Shown piece by piece: positions 10,759 to 22,185 of a stretch of DNA of 64,000 nucleotides. The stretch is from Tetradesmus obliquus (lineage: Eukaryota > Chlorophyta > Chlorophyceae > Sphaeropleales > Scenedesmaceae): NCBI GenBank assembly GCA_030272155.1, contig CP126191.1:2688501-2752500 (forward strand), written 5' to 3'. Under the pieces are notes generated by a model. It was given only the letters and a program-made list of their open reading frames with translations. It was not told the origin of the DNA and searched no databases. The translations under genes were made by a program, and so were the position numbers. The stretch's first letter is position 1. The number at the start of each line of letters is the position of its first letter.

Positions 10759-13700
10759 CCTTGTGCTGTTTCCACTGCAGGCAGCGTCCAGCTGCCGTCT
10801 GCTTGCCCCACTATGCCCATGCTGTGTTGCTGCTGCTGCTGCAGCAGCTGCTGCGCGATGCTGCGCAGCATGGAGCTGCTGTTGTTGGTGTGTGGCGGCT
10901 GCAGCCTCCGGGGCAGGCTTGGCTGCAGCTCCCGGATGAGTGCACCAGGTGACGCCTGCAGGGTAGATCAGACAGATAGTACAGTAACAACACAGCGCAA
11001 ACAACAGCAAACATTCTGTTTGCTTGCAAAGCTGGCGTTTCTGACAAGTGCTTGTGCTCACAAGCACGCTGCTGGCAGCACATGCAGGTGATGAAACGTG
11101 GCAAACGCAGCACGTCCCACACAGCAATCACAAACGCATGCTGCACATAGGCTCGGCACATCGGCTAGCCGCCAGGCATGAAAGCTTGTGTCATTTCATG
11201 CTCATCGCCGCACCTGCAGCAGGTCCCATTCCACAAGGCAACAAATGCAGCCACCCTTCCCACACTACCAACACACATATGCTGCGGCATGTGGCTGCGC
11301 ATGCTTGTTCCCAGGCACTCAGTTCATTTCCATCGCCGCACCTGCAGCAGGTCCCTCTCCATGAGCAGCACCAGTGCGGGCAGGTAGCGCACATCAGCCA
11401 CCAGGTATGACAGCAGCTCGGGGGACAGCGGCCGCGGCGCAGTCAGCCACAGCCTGAAGCCAAATGTTGAGAAGATGAAAATTGAATATGAGTAACAAAA
11501 GCACGCGGCAGAAGGCATGGATAGAGACGTGTAAGGGCATATAAACGCGGTTCAAATGCAAGTACACAGCCCAAAACAGCACTGCACAACAGCCAAATGG
11601 CAGCAGCAGCTCACATCGGGGTGCTCTTGGTCATCGCCACCACCTCCATCTTATTGGGGTGCGCCAGCCCATACGCAGCCAGCAGCACCTCAAGTCTGCG
11701 GCGCAGCTGCGGCCGCCCCCGCACGTGCAGGCCCTGCTGCTGCTGCACCGCCTCTAGCAGCATGAATGCCAGCTGGCTGTCGATCACGTTGGCGGCTGAC
11801 AAACCGAATTCAGAGCGCAGCAGCGGCAAATCCTGCAGGCAGCATGACGTGGCAGCGGGCACCCGTTTCTGCTTCAATGATTGCAAAAGGTGCAACATGA
11901 ATGCCAGCTGGCTGTCGATTACATTGGCGGCTGACAGGCCAAACTCAGCGTGCAGCAGTGGCATGTCCTGCAGGCAAGATGACGTGGCAGCGGGCACCGG
12001 TTTTGCTTATAAATGCGAAAGGTGCAGCATGAATGCCAGCTGGCTGTCAATCACATTGGCGGCTAACATGCCAAACTCCGCAGCCAGCAGCGGCATGTCC
12101 TGCGGGGCACAATGGTGGACACAAGACGATTGATGTTGTGATGGACCTGCGAACTATGGAGAGCAGCACGATGAACAGTGTAATGCAGCAGAACTCATAC
12201 AGCACCACCCGCACACTGCACACCACAATAAAATTCCTGAACATGGCAGACGCCCAAGTGTGGTGCAGCCACCCCACCTGGCTCGCGTCCTGCACCACTA
12301 AGGTACAGCCTGGGTCCTCAAACACTGCAGCCAGCCCAGCCACCAGCTCTGCTGCAGCAGACTCGCTGCTGCTGCTGCTGCTGCCGCTGCCGCTGCTGCT
12401 GCTGCCGATGTGCTGCTGCATGCCTGCTGCCACCAGGTCGATAATGTACACAGTGTCAGGCCAGCCGGCATCTGCAGCAGGGAAAGGGTGGCGAGCGGGC
12501 GCAGGCATGCACATACCGCACGGGAGGCTGACAGGCAGGGCAAGAGCAGCACAGCAGCATTGGCAGCGGCCACAACTTCATAAGGGCATGCTGCCACTTT
12601 TCAAACAGCCGCAATCGCATACAGCTCTGCACAGCTCCACACGTATCATATGCTGCCACTGCTACCCCGGCAGCTGCAGCTACAGCGCCTGCAACTGCAC
12701 CTATCGTGCCAACCTCGGCTCACCTGCGCCGCAGCCAGGCACCGCTGGCGCCATGAAGCTGAGCACCACGGTCACGCTGCCGCCATCATGATGCATGCAC
12801 TGCCACAGGCCTACACTGCTGCCGCACATGGCAACTCCCTCACCTGCGCCGCGGCCAGGCACCGCTGGCGCCATGAAGCTGAGCACCACTGTCACGCTGC
12901 TGCCCTCGCCCAGCCAGCTGCTCTCAGTGTCCATCTACAACATGGAACGCTGCTGCTGCGCATTGGCGCTGCAACGGCGGCAGCAGCTGCTGCTGCAGCA
13001 CCAGTAACAGACCACCAGCAAACACGCTTGCACCTCCAACGACCCAACATGCAAATTAAAGGTCTAATTCCCTGCCACCCACCTGTGCCGCGGCCAGGCA
13101 CAGCTGGCGCCATGAAGCTGAGCACCACCGTCACGCTAGCGCCCTCGCCCAGCCAGCTGCTCTCAGTGTCCATGCCCAGCAGCGACACAGCCGCCATGTG
13201 CTGCAGCATGGACCTATAGGCGGGGCTGGCAGCGCTGCTGATTGTCACCACCTGGGAGTGGGAATGGAGAATGTCAGGGGGCGTTGCACGCAGGAACGTT
13301 CTGGTTGATCCCTGAAATTTGGGTTCGAAGCAACACAAGATGCCACAGCATGCTCAACAAGCGAGCGGCAAGTACTATCCGTTTGTATGCAAGTGACATT
13401 GGCAAACGTCAACCATGCAACGCTGCAGCTTGCTGGAGTCGAGCGCCTGGCAGCAGCCGCACCTGCACAGGGCCGAGGCCAGGCAGCGTCTGCAAGTAAT
13501 CCAGGCTTGATGCAGGGCCGCGCTTACGCTCCTGATGCGGCCCATACAGCGCAGCCATGCGCGCACTGGCAGCAGCACGAGCACGCGCAATGTCGCCGGC
13601 TACTGCAGTGGCACCTGTAGTGTTGCTGTGGCTGGCTGTAAAGGCAGCAGCAGCGGCAGTCGCAGCAGCAGCTCTGCTGCCCAGTGCTGCAAAGCTGCGG

Positions 13701-16700
13701 CTAGCAGCAGCAGCAGCAGCAGCAGCAGCAGGCGCATTGTATGGTGCACGTGCTGCAGATGCTGCATCTGCTGCTTGTATGGCTGCTGCTGCTGCTGCTG
13801 TCTCAGCAGGCTTGGCTGCAGCAGGCTGTGCAGCATCACTTGCAGTCAGCTCAGAAGATCTAGGCTGGCGTGTTGCTGCTGCTGCTGCTGCTGCTGTTGC
13901 TGCTGCTTGTTGTTCGTTAGCTGCTGCCGCTGTACGTGCTTCTGCGGCTGCTGCTGGCGCCTTGAGTACCTGTGCCGGCAGCAAGTGACTAGCACCCAGC
14001 TGCAGCGCATCATTCTGCTTCAGCAGCAGGGGCACATTGAACAGCCAAACACTGTTCTGCGTCGCGGCGCCGCTGCTGCTGCTGCTTTTGCTTGCAGGCG
14101 GCCTGAGGTTGAGCCAGTAGGGTTCTGCTGTGGCCAGCATGCCCTCAAGAGCAGCAGCCACCTCAGCAGACATGGCCTGCACCTTTGACTTCTGCCCAAC
14201 TGGCGAGCTGTCCTGGATGAATTTCACTGCAGCCAAGACATGCGCATGCACCAGGAAACGGCGGCAAGCAATCGGCACGTTCTGCCCCAAGTATAAAAGG
14301 TGTGCTGCACTGTGTGAGGACCAACCAACATCAGGCGCTGCATGTGAGGCATATGCGTACTAGTAACATGCCAGTGTGCTTACAGCAGCCAAAAGTAGGC
14401 GGTTCAGCATGTGGCACTGCCGTTGCATCACACCCATAATATCCACAGAATCGACACCTGTAGCAGTCAAGGACCAACCCTTTCAGTGCCTGTGTATCTG
14501 ACTGCATGCAACAACAGTCCTGTTTCATGCCTGGCCTTCAACTGCATGCTGCGACTGCTCCCGCAGCTGCAACACAGCCTGCCTGCTGCAGACAGACACC
14601 GCTGTTTACATCTGACGCCTCACCCTGCCACTTACCTAGGCTCATCGCGCCAACAGGCACACCGTGCTGCAGCATGTAGCGCACACGCCCGAGCTTCGCA
14701 GGACTGACGCTGATATAATGCCGCACCGCGCTGCGTGCAGCCGCCGCCAGAATGCCCTGCCGAATCTTCCGCACATCTCTCGCACCCACAGCCTCAGCCG
14801 CAACAGCCGCCACAAGGCCAGCCGACGCAGCTGCACCCGCCTTACTCACGCCGAACGCAGCATACACAGCATCATCCAGCAGCAGCAGCAGCGCCTCAAG
14901 ACGCTCCCTGGAAGCGCAGGTGGTTACGGCAAGCAGCCGAAGCGTTACGCGGTTCTCGCGCGCGTCACTGCAGGCCTCAGAAAGCACCATCCATGGGCAG
15001 GAGAGCAGCAGCTCGCGGGTGGTGCTGGGCGCCTTGTCGCTGGGGCCGGTGCCGCTGCCGCGCTTGCCTGCGTGGCTGAACCTGCCGCGCATGGCTGACA
15101 GGAAGTCTCCTGCATAAAGAGTTACAGCGTGCATGCAGGTCAGACATTACAAGCAAGCATCATGCAGCATTATGAATACTCACATAGCCTGCAGCAGGCA
15201 GAGGGATGAGGCGGTTAGTTGAGGCAGCGGGTACGATACTCAGAGCAGCAGAGGGGTCTGGCACACGCGGCGGATGGTGTGGAGCTGAGATGCTGCTCGC
15301 TGTGAGACAAGCAGGACAGGATGTGTTTGTGTGGTGGGCGTTGCGCCACAGCTACAATGCTGCTGCTGCTGCATGCGCGCGGCATTAAACCAGACATACC
15401 ATCCGGCAATTCAGCTGAGCGACCCAGCGCAGTGCCTTGCATGCGTTGCTGCACTGCCTCCGCCAGCACCCTTCCCCCTTCCCTCCCCTGCCCTCCCAGC
15501 CCCCTTCACGCACCTGCCACAGACATCTGCATGACCACCAACCTCCTGCTGCACGTCACCGGCGGCCCCTGCTGCTGCCACTTGGTGACAGTTTCCAGTG
15601 TCTCTAAAGCCAGCTGATCCACCCCCAGCAGCCATGCAGTGAGCATGTAGCAAGTCGCCACACCCTGGCACCACTGTGCAAACACCCGAGGGTCGCACAG
15701 CAGGCAGATGTTGTTGAGGTAGATTGAATATGACAGGAAGCTGCGCGCGAAGCTGCCGCCCTGCAGCAGCCGCCGCTGCAGGAGTGGCACCAGCAGGTCA
15801 TCCAGCGAGAATCTGCAGGTTTGCAGCAAATGAATGAATGATTACAATGTTTAAGAGGCCGTGTAACTGTGCAGGCTGGCCTAAAAGAGCATGCAAGCAC
15901 AGGCTGCAACTCGCAGGAAAGCACAAGCAGAGGAGCTGAGTGACCAGTGCCAGTCACAGTGCAGCATAGCTAACAGTTTGACTGCAATGGCTGCATTCCT
16001 GCAAGCAACTGCGTCGCTGCAGATGCAGTTGCACGGCACACATCTGCTCTTCGACGATGCACACATGCGCATCCTGTCCTTGCATGTCCTGCTGCACAGA
16101 ACTGTTGACGCAACAACATCAAGTGACACGTCCTCTGCTGTCGCACACCTACCTCGCCAGAGCTGGCGCGATGCTGCTCTGTATCTGTGCCAGCATCTCT
16201 GCTGTCTCCTCATCCTCCTCCTGATCACTGGACGCATCTGCTGCACCTGCCGCTGCAGCTGCATCTTCTTTATCACTGGACGCATCTGCTGCACCTGCCG
16301 CTGCAGCTGCCTGCTCCTGCTCAATAGGCTCTCCTGCGTCAGCCTGTCCTGCCTGCGCTGCAGCAGCTGCTGCATCATCCCCAGCAGCTGAGCCAGAACT
16401 CTGCGGAGACGGAAAACCCTCAAGATCTGCATGTAGTGTATTCGCATACTCACTTATAATTTGACCATACTGATCCAGCTGCACATCCGCTGGTACCGCT
16501 GCTGCTGCATGCTCTGTCCCAGCTGTGTCTTTGCTGCCTGTGGTTGCAGTGCCTGATTCAGGCTGCTGCTGCGTGTGCACCTTAGCTGCACCTGCTGCTG
16601 CGCCACGTGCCTCTGCTACTGCAGTGCTGGCAGTAGCCCCAGTTCTTGCTGCTGCAGCTGCACTGCCCGGCCCATCACTGTCATGGTGGGGAGTGGAGCC

Positions 16701-16973
16701 CAGCGCCTCAGCGCCATCAACGCTGGGCTGCCCTGCTGCTGCTCCTTTGCTGACAGTTGCATGCCGTCTTCCTGCAAGCAGAGAACACAGCAGCCGCACA
16801 TAGTGGGGCCGGCGATGCTGTAGCACCCCAGGAGATGCTGTCGGAAACAGGCTGGCTGTTTACCTGCATGCAGCGCCCGTCACAGGCACTAGTCAGTCCT
16901 ACGACCACACCACAAGGCAGCTTCCACCTCTGCACGCACCTGGGCCATGCGCAGCGCGCTGAGCAGCAGCCAT
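7619..16973 (-). CDS. DEDDy 3'-5' exonuclease fused to a SpoIIIAA/Ycf45-type P-loop ATPase (13 exons)
   Basis: Exons on the minus strand: 16973-16940, 16771-16153, 15812-15514, 15109-14636, 14337-13463, 13251-13083, 12471-12278, 11832-11615, 11453-11342, 10955-10324, 10085-8916, 8641-8279, 8006-7619. All phases match, giving 5,547 nt and about 1,848 residues. Residues 1 to about 767 are Ala/Gln-rich and helical, not recognised. Residues about 768-998 form an EXD1/RNase D-like exonuclease: ExoI Asp-Thr-Glu (13170-13162), ExoII Asp in VVQDASQ, NVIDSQLA, WLTAPRPL and ExoIII Tyr-x3-Asp (YLVAD). Near residue 1,555 is a Walker A motif (GPRQSGKSS) in a Ycf45-like context, then GRALQLQV and VIVLNRL, where the family has a Walker B Asp-Glu. 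The start is the first ATG in phase with exon 2; an upstream leader exon (17313-17242) is possible. RNA processing, perhaps in an organelle, is inferred. Exons 1-5 could be a separate gene, though the phase-0 junction argues for one. Confidence 0.72.
11201..11356 (-). repeat. duplicated donor region of the ExoIII exon
   Basis: The exon end and donor of the ExoIII exon (GGGACCTGCTGCAG then GTGCGGCGATG on the minus strand, around 11334-11356) recurs 128 bp downstream in the intron at about 11206-11227. Confidence 0.65.
11615..12099 (-). repeat. three stacked 3' splice acceptors plus exon starts in the exonuclease domain
   Basis: The intron end and first ~80 bp of the exon encoding (D/E)FGLSAANVIDSQLAFML are repeated with acceptors before 12099, 11967 and 11832, that is steps of 132 and 135 bp (both multiples of three). 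The middle copy reads open through to the real exon. The outer copy runs into TAA at about 12008. Confidence 0.75.
12724..13251 (-). repeat. triplicated catalytic exon of the exonuclease (mutually exclusive cassette)
   Basis: Three copies of the ExoI exon lie in tandem, with donors at 13083, 12844 and 12724 (steps of 239 and 120 bp): 13251-13083 (169 nt), 12934-12844 (91 nt) and about 12799-12724 (76 nt). All start in phase 0 and end in phase 1. Each has a GT donor and an AG acceptor. The two upstream copies encode DTESSWLGEG; the third has lost the DxE segment but keeps SVTVVLSFMAPAVPG. Confidence 0.75.
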
Positions 16974-17895
16974 TGCCAGGCACACCCTGGATGCTGGCCT
17001 CTTTGCCAGCCTGGGACACCCATACAGGTTGAGTTGCTGCAGCAGCAAAGAACAACAAGGAATTGGGAGGCTGTGGATGCAACAAGCATGCAACAGCTCT
17101 GCAGCAGTCTCAAGGCAATGACATTCAGACCCAGATGATCGCAAGTTGTCATCAGCAGGTGACAGCTGCTTCAAGCAGCGCGATACTGCCTCGGCTTCTT
17201 GCTGTTATCAGATGTCGCCATGCCATCACAAAGATGCTTACCCCAGGTCCAGCTTTGCTGCAGATACATGTGGCCCTGCTGCGCATGGCAGCCAGTGGCG
17301 CAGCTGGCATCATGCGCCACAGTGCACTGCCCTAAGGCAGGTGTGGTCAGGCCGCTACAGAATACATTCCTGAAGGCGGTGCGATTTCAAACAACAAACG
17401 TGCATGTGGACAATGTACTGAAATGGAGATCCTATCCTGGCAAAGGCAACCCAGAAGCAACCTGACAGCAGATACAAGCCACAAGTGTACTACTGCTTCG
17501 CCAATTCGAATATGTATCGTCGGAGTAGAAGCGCCCACACAAGCATCTGAACAAAAGTAGGCATTTAAGAAAACGTAGAAGTTCAGCTTGCATTGCAAGA
17601 GCATGCGGCGAGAGTGACACTGCTACAAATCGTCACATGACCAGTGAGGTGTGACAGAATGCGCTGCAAATACGTATCGGTGTGTGCTTTCCACTCTGGT
17701 GGACATCCTGTGCATTCTCGGCTCCAGCTGTTCTTGGGCGGTTACAATTACGTATCAATACGTATTGATCACCGACACCTTAGAGCTGTAAATAGAGTGA
17801 GCCTTAGCATCGGGTTTGTGATACTTCACACAACACCTGATTACGTCATGCACCATGCAGACTGTTAAGGTTGAACGCGACGAGTGCCAAGCACC
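16974..17895. promoter_or_regulatory. bidirectional promoter region between the exonuclease and thioesterase genes
   Basis: The two genes are head to head, with start codons about 920 bp apart. The interval holds a perfect 16-bp palindrome, ATCAATACGTATTGAT, at 17754-17769, about 130 bp before the thioesterase ATG. TACGTATC also occurs near 17669. A possible non-coding leader exon of the minus-strand gene lies at about 17313-17242. No TATA box stands out. Confidence 0.45.
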
Positions 17896-18801
17896 ATGAC
17901 CGCTTGGACATGCAACTGCTTGTCTGCACATTCCTCAATCCACGCACCCCGAGTCACGCCAGCTCTGCGTACAACTAGACTGTCTAGACAGAATTTCCGC
18001 TCCTCCATGCCTACGTCTAGCCCATTTGAGCAGCAGCTGCAGCAACAGCGCAGTACAGTGGCGCCAGCAGCAGCTGGCATGCAGTCTGCAGCAGCAACTA
18101 ACGGCACCAAAGACAATGGCAACGCCACGCAAGGCTACATAGTAAAGGAGCTGAGCGTTACAGCAGACTTGATAGACAGCTTTGTGCAGGATGAAGCTAA
18201 GCAGGAGCCAGCAGCTTCATTGGCGCAGCAGGCTTGGATTAAGTCGCTCATAGACTCAAGCGGCGGCAAGGTGGTGTTTTCTGCTGAGGGAGATGGCCAT
18301 GCCATGGCGCAGCACCTCAGGTGTGTTTGCAGGGAATTTTTTATGGCTGTTAACTGGACTACAGGTAGCCTCCTTGGGGTGCTCATGTGCAGCTCAGTGC
18401 TGAGTAAGCGCTGCTGCTGTGCCTGCCAGCAGCGGCCCTGATATCAGTGGTCGTGCTGCTTAGTATGAGTACTGTCAATGTTGTTCGGCAGCAGCAACTG
18501 ACTGTCTCTCCTGCATGTGCTGCCGTGTGGTGCTTTGCCTCTGCAGCACTGGCCTCTCTGGCGACCACCTGGTAGGTGCACAGGCTGTGCTGTTGCGCCG
18601 GCTGAAATCAGCATGCAGTGGACAGCAGTAGATAGGAATACCAACCAGCATTGGTGATGTGAGAGCAGCAGCAGCAGCCAGCATGCGTGCACATACGGTG
18701 TTTGCACACACATACTTTGTCGGTTTTGACTTCCGTTGCTGAGCCGTTTCTGAGTCGAGCACAATGCTGCAGCAGAGCATTGCACACTTCAAATGTGTAA
18801 C

Positions 18802-18853
<52 letters not shown>

Positions 18854-20014
18854 AGTTCCTGTCGCTGCTGCAGAACGACCTGATCAGGGACATGGTGGTC
18901 ATCTACGCAGACAAGAAGATCTACACCGCACTCAGGTTTGGGGTGCCGGTGTGCGGCCACCCCACCATTGTGCATGTGAGTGCCATGGAAGAATGGGCAT
19001 GCCAGCTGTCACCAGCACCACACCAACAGCCGCTCACATGGAAGGGCAGCAGCTGTGGCGCTGGATGCAGTCGGCAGCTGCTGCAACAGACAGATGCTGT
19101 TGCTCGACACGTTGTCCCTTTTGGCGGCCCTTGCAGGCAGCTGTCTGGCTGCAGGGACCTTTCAGTCACACAGTGGCATGCAGTGCCGCTACTCAGCCTT
19201 GCAGACAAGCAGCTTACTGTATTGACTGGCTTCTGTCAACTGTCACTGCTGACATCACCTGCTGTGCTTCTGATGCGCATGCTGCTGCAATGTAACTGCA
19301 GGGTGGGCTCACGTCTGCCATTTTCGATGAGACGTTTGGCGTGCTGCTGTATGCTGCGGGGCGCTACAGCCACCTGGAGCTGGAGCACGGAGTGTTCACG
19401 GCTCGCTTAGAGGTGGACTACAAGAAGGTGCGGCTGAGCAGGGATTGCTGTTCACAGCCACTGTCACCAACATGTCCTTGTTGGTATATGGTTGCTTTGT
19501 CAGGGCCTTACTTGCCAGCAGCGCACGTGTCTGCAACCATGCAATACCAGGTTGACCAAGTTATAAGGCGCCAGCAGTGCTAGCGGCAGCGCTTCTGTGT
19601 GCACAACAGCTGCAGCCGATGCTGCTGAAAGCATTGTGCTGGCACCTTGATGATGCGCTGCTCGTCCGCGGCCACGTGCAAGACTCCTAGCAGACCGGGC
19701 ACGACAGCTCATCTTGGCAAGGCGACCTTGTTTCCTCGCTCACGCTGCATTCCTCCTTGTGTTGCTGGTGCCTGCTCGTGCCTGCTGTTGCACTGGTGCA
19801 GCCGCTGCCCGCGGAGTCCACTGTGCTGTGCACTGCGCAGGTGGACAGCCTTGAGGGGCGCAAGATCTGGGTGGCGGCTGACCTCACAGACCCGCTGCAG
19901 CAGACCGTGTACGCATCCAGCAGGGCACTCTTTGTGAAGCCCAAGGCGCCAGTGCCCACGCTGGCGCCTGCAGGAGCCGCGCCTGCAGCAGCGCCAGCTG
20001 CTGCCAACGTTTGA
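17896..20014 (+). CDS. hot-dog fold acyl-CoA thioesterase (THEM4-like), organelle-targeted
   Basis: Four exons: 17896-18320, 18804-18975, 19302-19427 and 19802-20014. Phases close, for about 311 residues. The N-terminus is rich in Arg, Ser and Thr and short of acidic residues, as in plastid or mitochondrial transit peptides. The core is a 4HBT domain: exon 2 ends and exon 3 begins across the hallmark VHGGLTSAIFDETFG, where the His-Gly-Gly and Asp are the conserved active-site elements; TARLEVDYKK and PLPAESTVLCTAQV...GRKIWVAADL complete the fold. It should hydrolyse acyl-CoA thioesters. One oddity is a run of 16 Leu codons (CTG) at the start of exon 2; the next acceptor, at the end of the CTG run, would break the frame, so the leucines appear to be translated. 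Chain-length specificity cannot be told. Confidence 0.82.
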
Positions 20015-22063
20015 ACTGTGTTAGTTGATGTGTTGGTTGCTGTTACAGCAGTGAGCCTGAGGTGGCAGTGCTCACGCTGGCTCCTGCTGAGCAGCCCAGG
20101 TAGTGTTATTGACAGAGAGATGACAGTCAGGCGCATGCAAGCAGGCTGTTGGCTGTTATGTTACCCTCGAAGAGTGAGATCATGTGTCGATGCTGGCATC
20201 TGCGAAAGCTGCGCCGGCAGCAGCAGCGCCGTTTGAATGCCGCTGTGTGGTGTTGTGCTGCGGACGTGGTACTGTGTTGGGGAGAGGGTGATCGTGTGCC
20301 TCTACCTGCATTGGCACGAGCTTTGCATTGCCTGTTGAGTTCTGGCTGGAAGTGTCACAAGTTTGCAACAGATGGTTGCGCTGCTGGCTGCTGCTGCTGC
20401 TGCAAGCACATGGCAATGCTGTTGCTAAGTGAGCTGGCAGCAACACATTGTTGCTGTACAGGTGCAGATGCATTCCAAACGGAGCTGTGCCTGCTGCAGT
20501 TCTGCTGCAGGTCAGCTGCAGCAACGCAGAACCTTGCATGCGTCTGAGCTCTGGGCTTGGGACATTGGCTGTTTGGGAAGTTGCCTGCAAAGAAGAGGGC
20601 CGCAAGCAGCTGCATGCATGCTGAATGTCATGCAGCATCAATTCAGCAGTTCTGGGGAACTCAAAACAATGTTTGAAGCTGTGTATTGTTGAGGGGTTGC
20701 AGCTGCAGTGCCACATGAGCATGGCCCATGCTTGCTGCATGCTGTGGTGTGTGTTCACACTGAGACTGCAGTTTGACCGTGTGCAAACTGGCACAGGTCT
20801 GTGTGATGTGCAAGACGCTAGGAGCGATGTTGTGATGCGGCATATCTGCGCTGCCTTGTGCCGCAAGTGGGGCACGTCACATGACGGTTATACAGATGTC
20901 ATGCCGGTGGTGGACTGTGACCTCTTATGCATGTTGCATGTTGCATTGGTGCGGCTCTGCTTTACATACTCTCTTGTAAGTACTTACGGCACGTGATTGC
21001 GGCACGTTGACAGTGCGTGGCTTGTTTGTTCGATGCCGCATCTGCCAGCAGTGGTGTGTGGCGCCATCAAGAGGTGTGGGCTTGTGCCAGGTGCAACATG
21101 GTTGGTTTGCCGACTTGTGCCAGCATTCGGAATATTCGGACACGTCAGTTGACTGTGCACATGCAGACACGAAAATTGCAAGTGTTTGTGTCAGTGCCTG
21201 AGCCACATGGTCCCACCACGGGGAAAACAGTGGACAAGCAAGGATACTGGTTGCACACGCACACCAACGGCCCCTGCTGCTTTCCTCGTCTATACCAAGC
21301 AGATAAACAAACAAGTAACAGATGTTCATTGTCAATAACTACCCGTGGGCTTCGCCAGAAACTATGGCACACTAGTGCCAGCTTGTGAGAACTGCCAGTG
21401 GCCAGCCTGCTGGCAGGTGCACAGCATCAGGGCTTGGAGCAGGCTGTTGTACAGCGCAAAAAGCACAAGTTCGCTTGGAGATGGTGAGAAGAGCTACTGT
21501 GTGACTGCAGTTCATCACCCGATCATGAGCACTACGCCCTTATGAGGCGTGCCCCCGGCCTGTCATTCGGAAGAGAAGCCTCATAAGCCCGCCACTGTCT
21601 CCGGTCCTGCTACTCATTTGTTTGCTCCAGGCTGATGTGAGTGATAAAATCAAACACTAGAACACGTTCTTGCCTACACAAGGTGCGCTTGTTGCCAGGC
21701 CGTGCCGGGATGGCGCCAGTAGAAGAGCAGCTGGAGTTATAGTTAAGGCAGAGGCATCCATCGATAGTTCTTGTTCTAAAATCACTATTTGTAGGAGAGC
21801 ATGCATGTGAAAACACCCTGCTGATGCCGTGCACGACGTGTCGGTGTTTGTGCAGGTGCGAGCATCAACGGGCTCTTACGCTGCAGCAGGGCGACCAGGA
21901 TATCCACTACGTCTCGAACAAAGTCAGGGGAGCTCGCGACATCGCAGCAGCGGCTGCAGTGGCCCAGGAGCAGGAGCAGCAGCAGCAGCACCTCCAGCAG
22001 CAGCAGAGCTAGCACTGCACAGAAGTCTCAGCAGCTGCAAGCTGCTGCCTGGTTCAGCAGCAG
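20015..22063. other. 2-kb stretch without a confirmed gene
   Basis: It holds the thioesterase 3' region and unassigned sequence. An inverted repeat CTTATGAGGC (21539-21548) / GCCTCATAAG (21578-21587) flanks a 29-bp loop. A possible exon begins at the acceptor before 21856 and encodes a Gln-rich segment that stops at 22010-22012; it may belong to the gene at 22064 or be spurious, since the opposite strand is equally open there. Confidence 0.4.
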
Positions 22064-22138
22064 ATGCATCAACCGGTGGAATGGCTACCAGTCATTCTAG
22101 AGGCGCCGGTGCCAGCTGCCATTCCAAAGCGCTGCAGC

Positions 22139-22185
<47 letters not shown>

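Noticed and set aside
17242..17313. First coding exon of the exonuclease gene with a transit-like peptide
   Set aside because: Its ATG frame does not match the phase needed by the next exons; kept only as a possible leader.
20820..20990. Possible exon (frame with ICAALCRKWGTSH)
   Set aside because: No acceptor/donor pair fits, and the frame ends quickly; not distinguishable from chance.
21785..22015. Minus-strand exon reading DVVDILVALLQRKS
   Set aside because: Plausible locally, but the plus strand has an equally good acceptor and frame, and no continuation was found on the minus strand.
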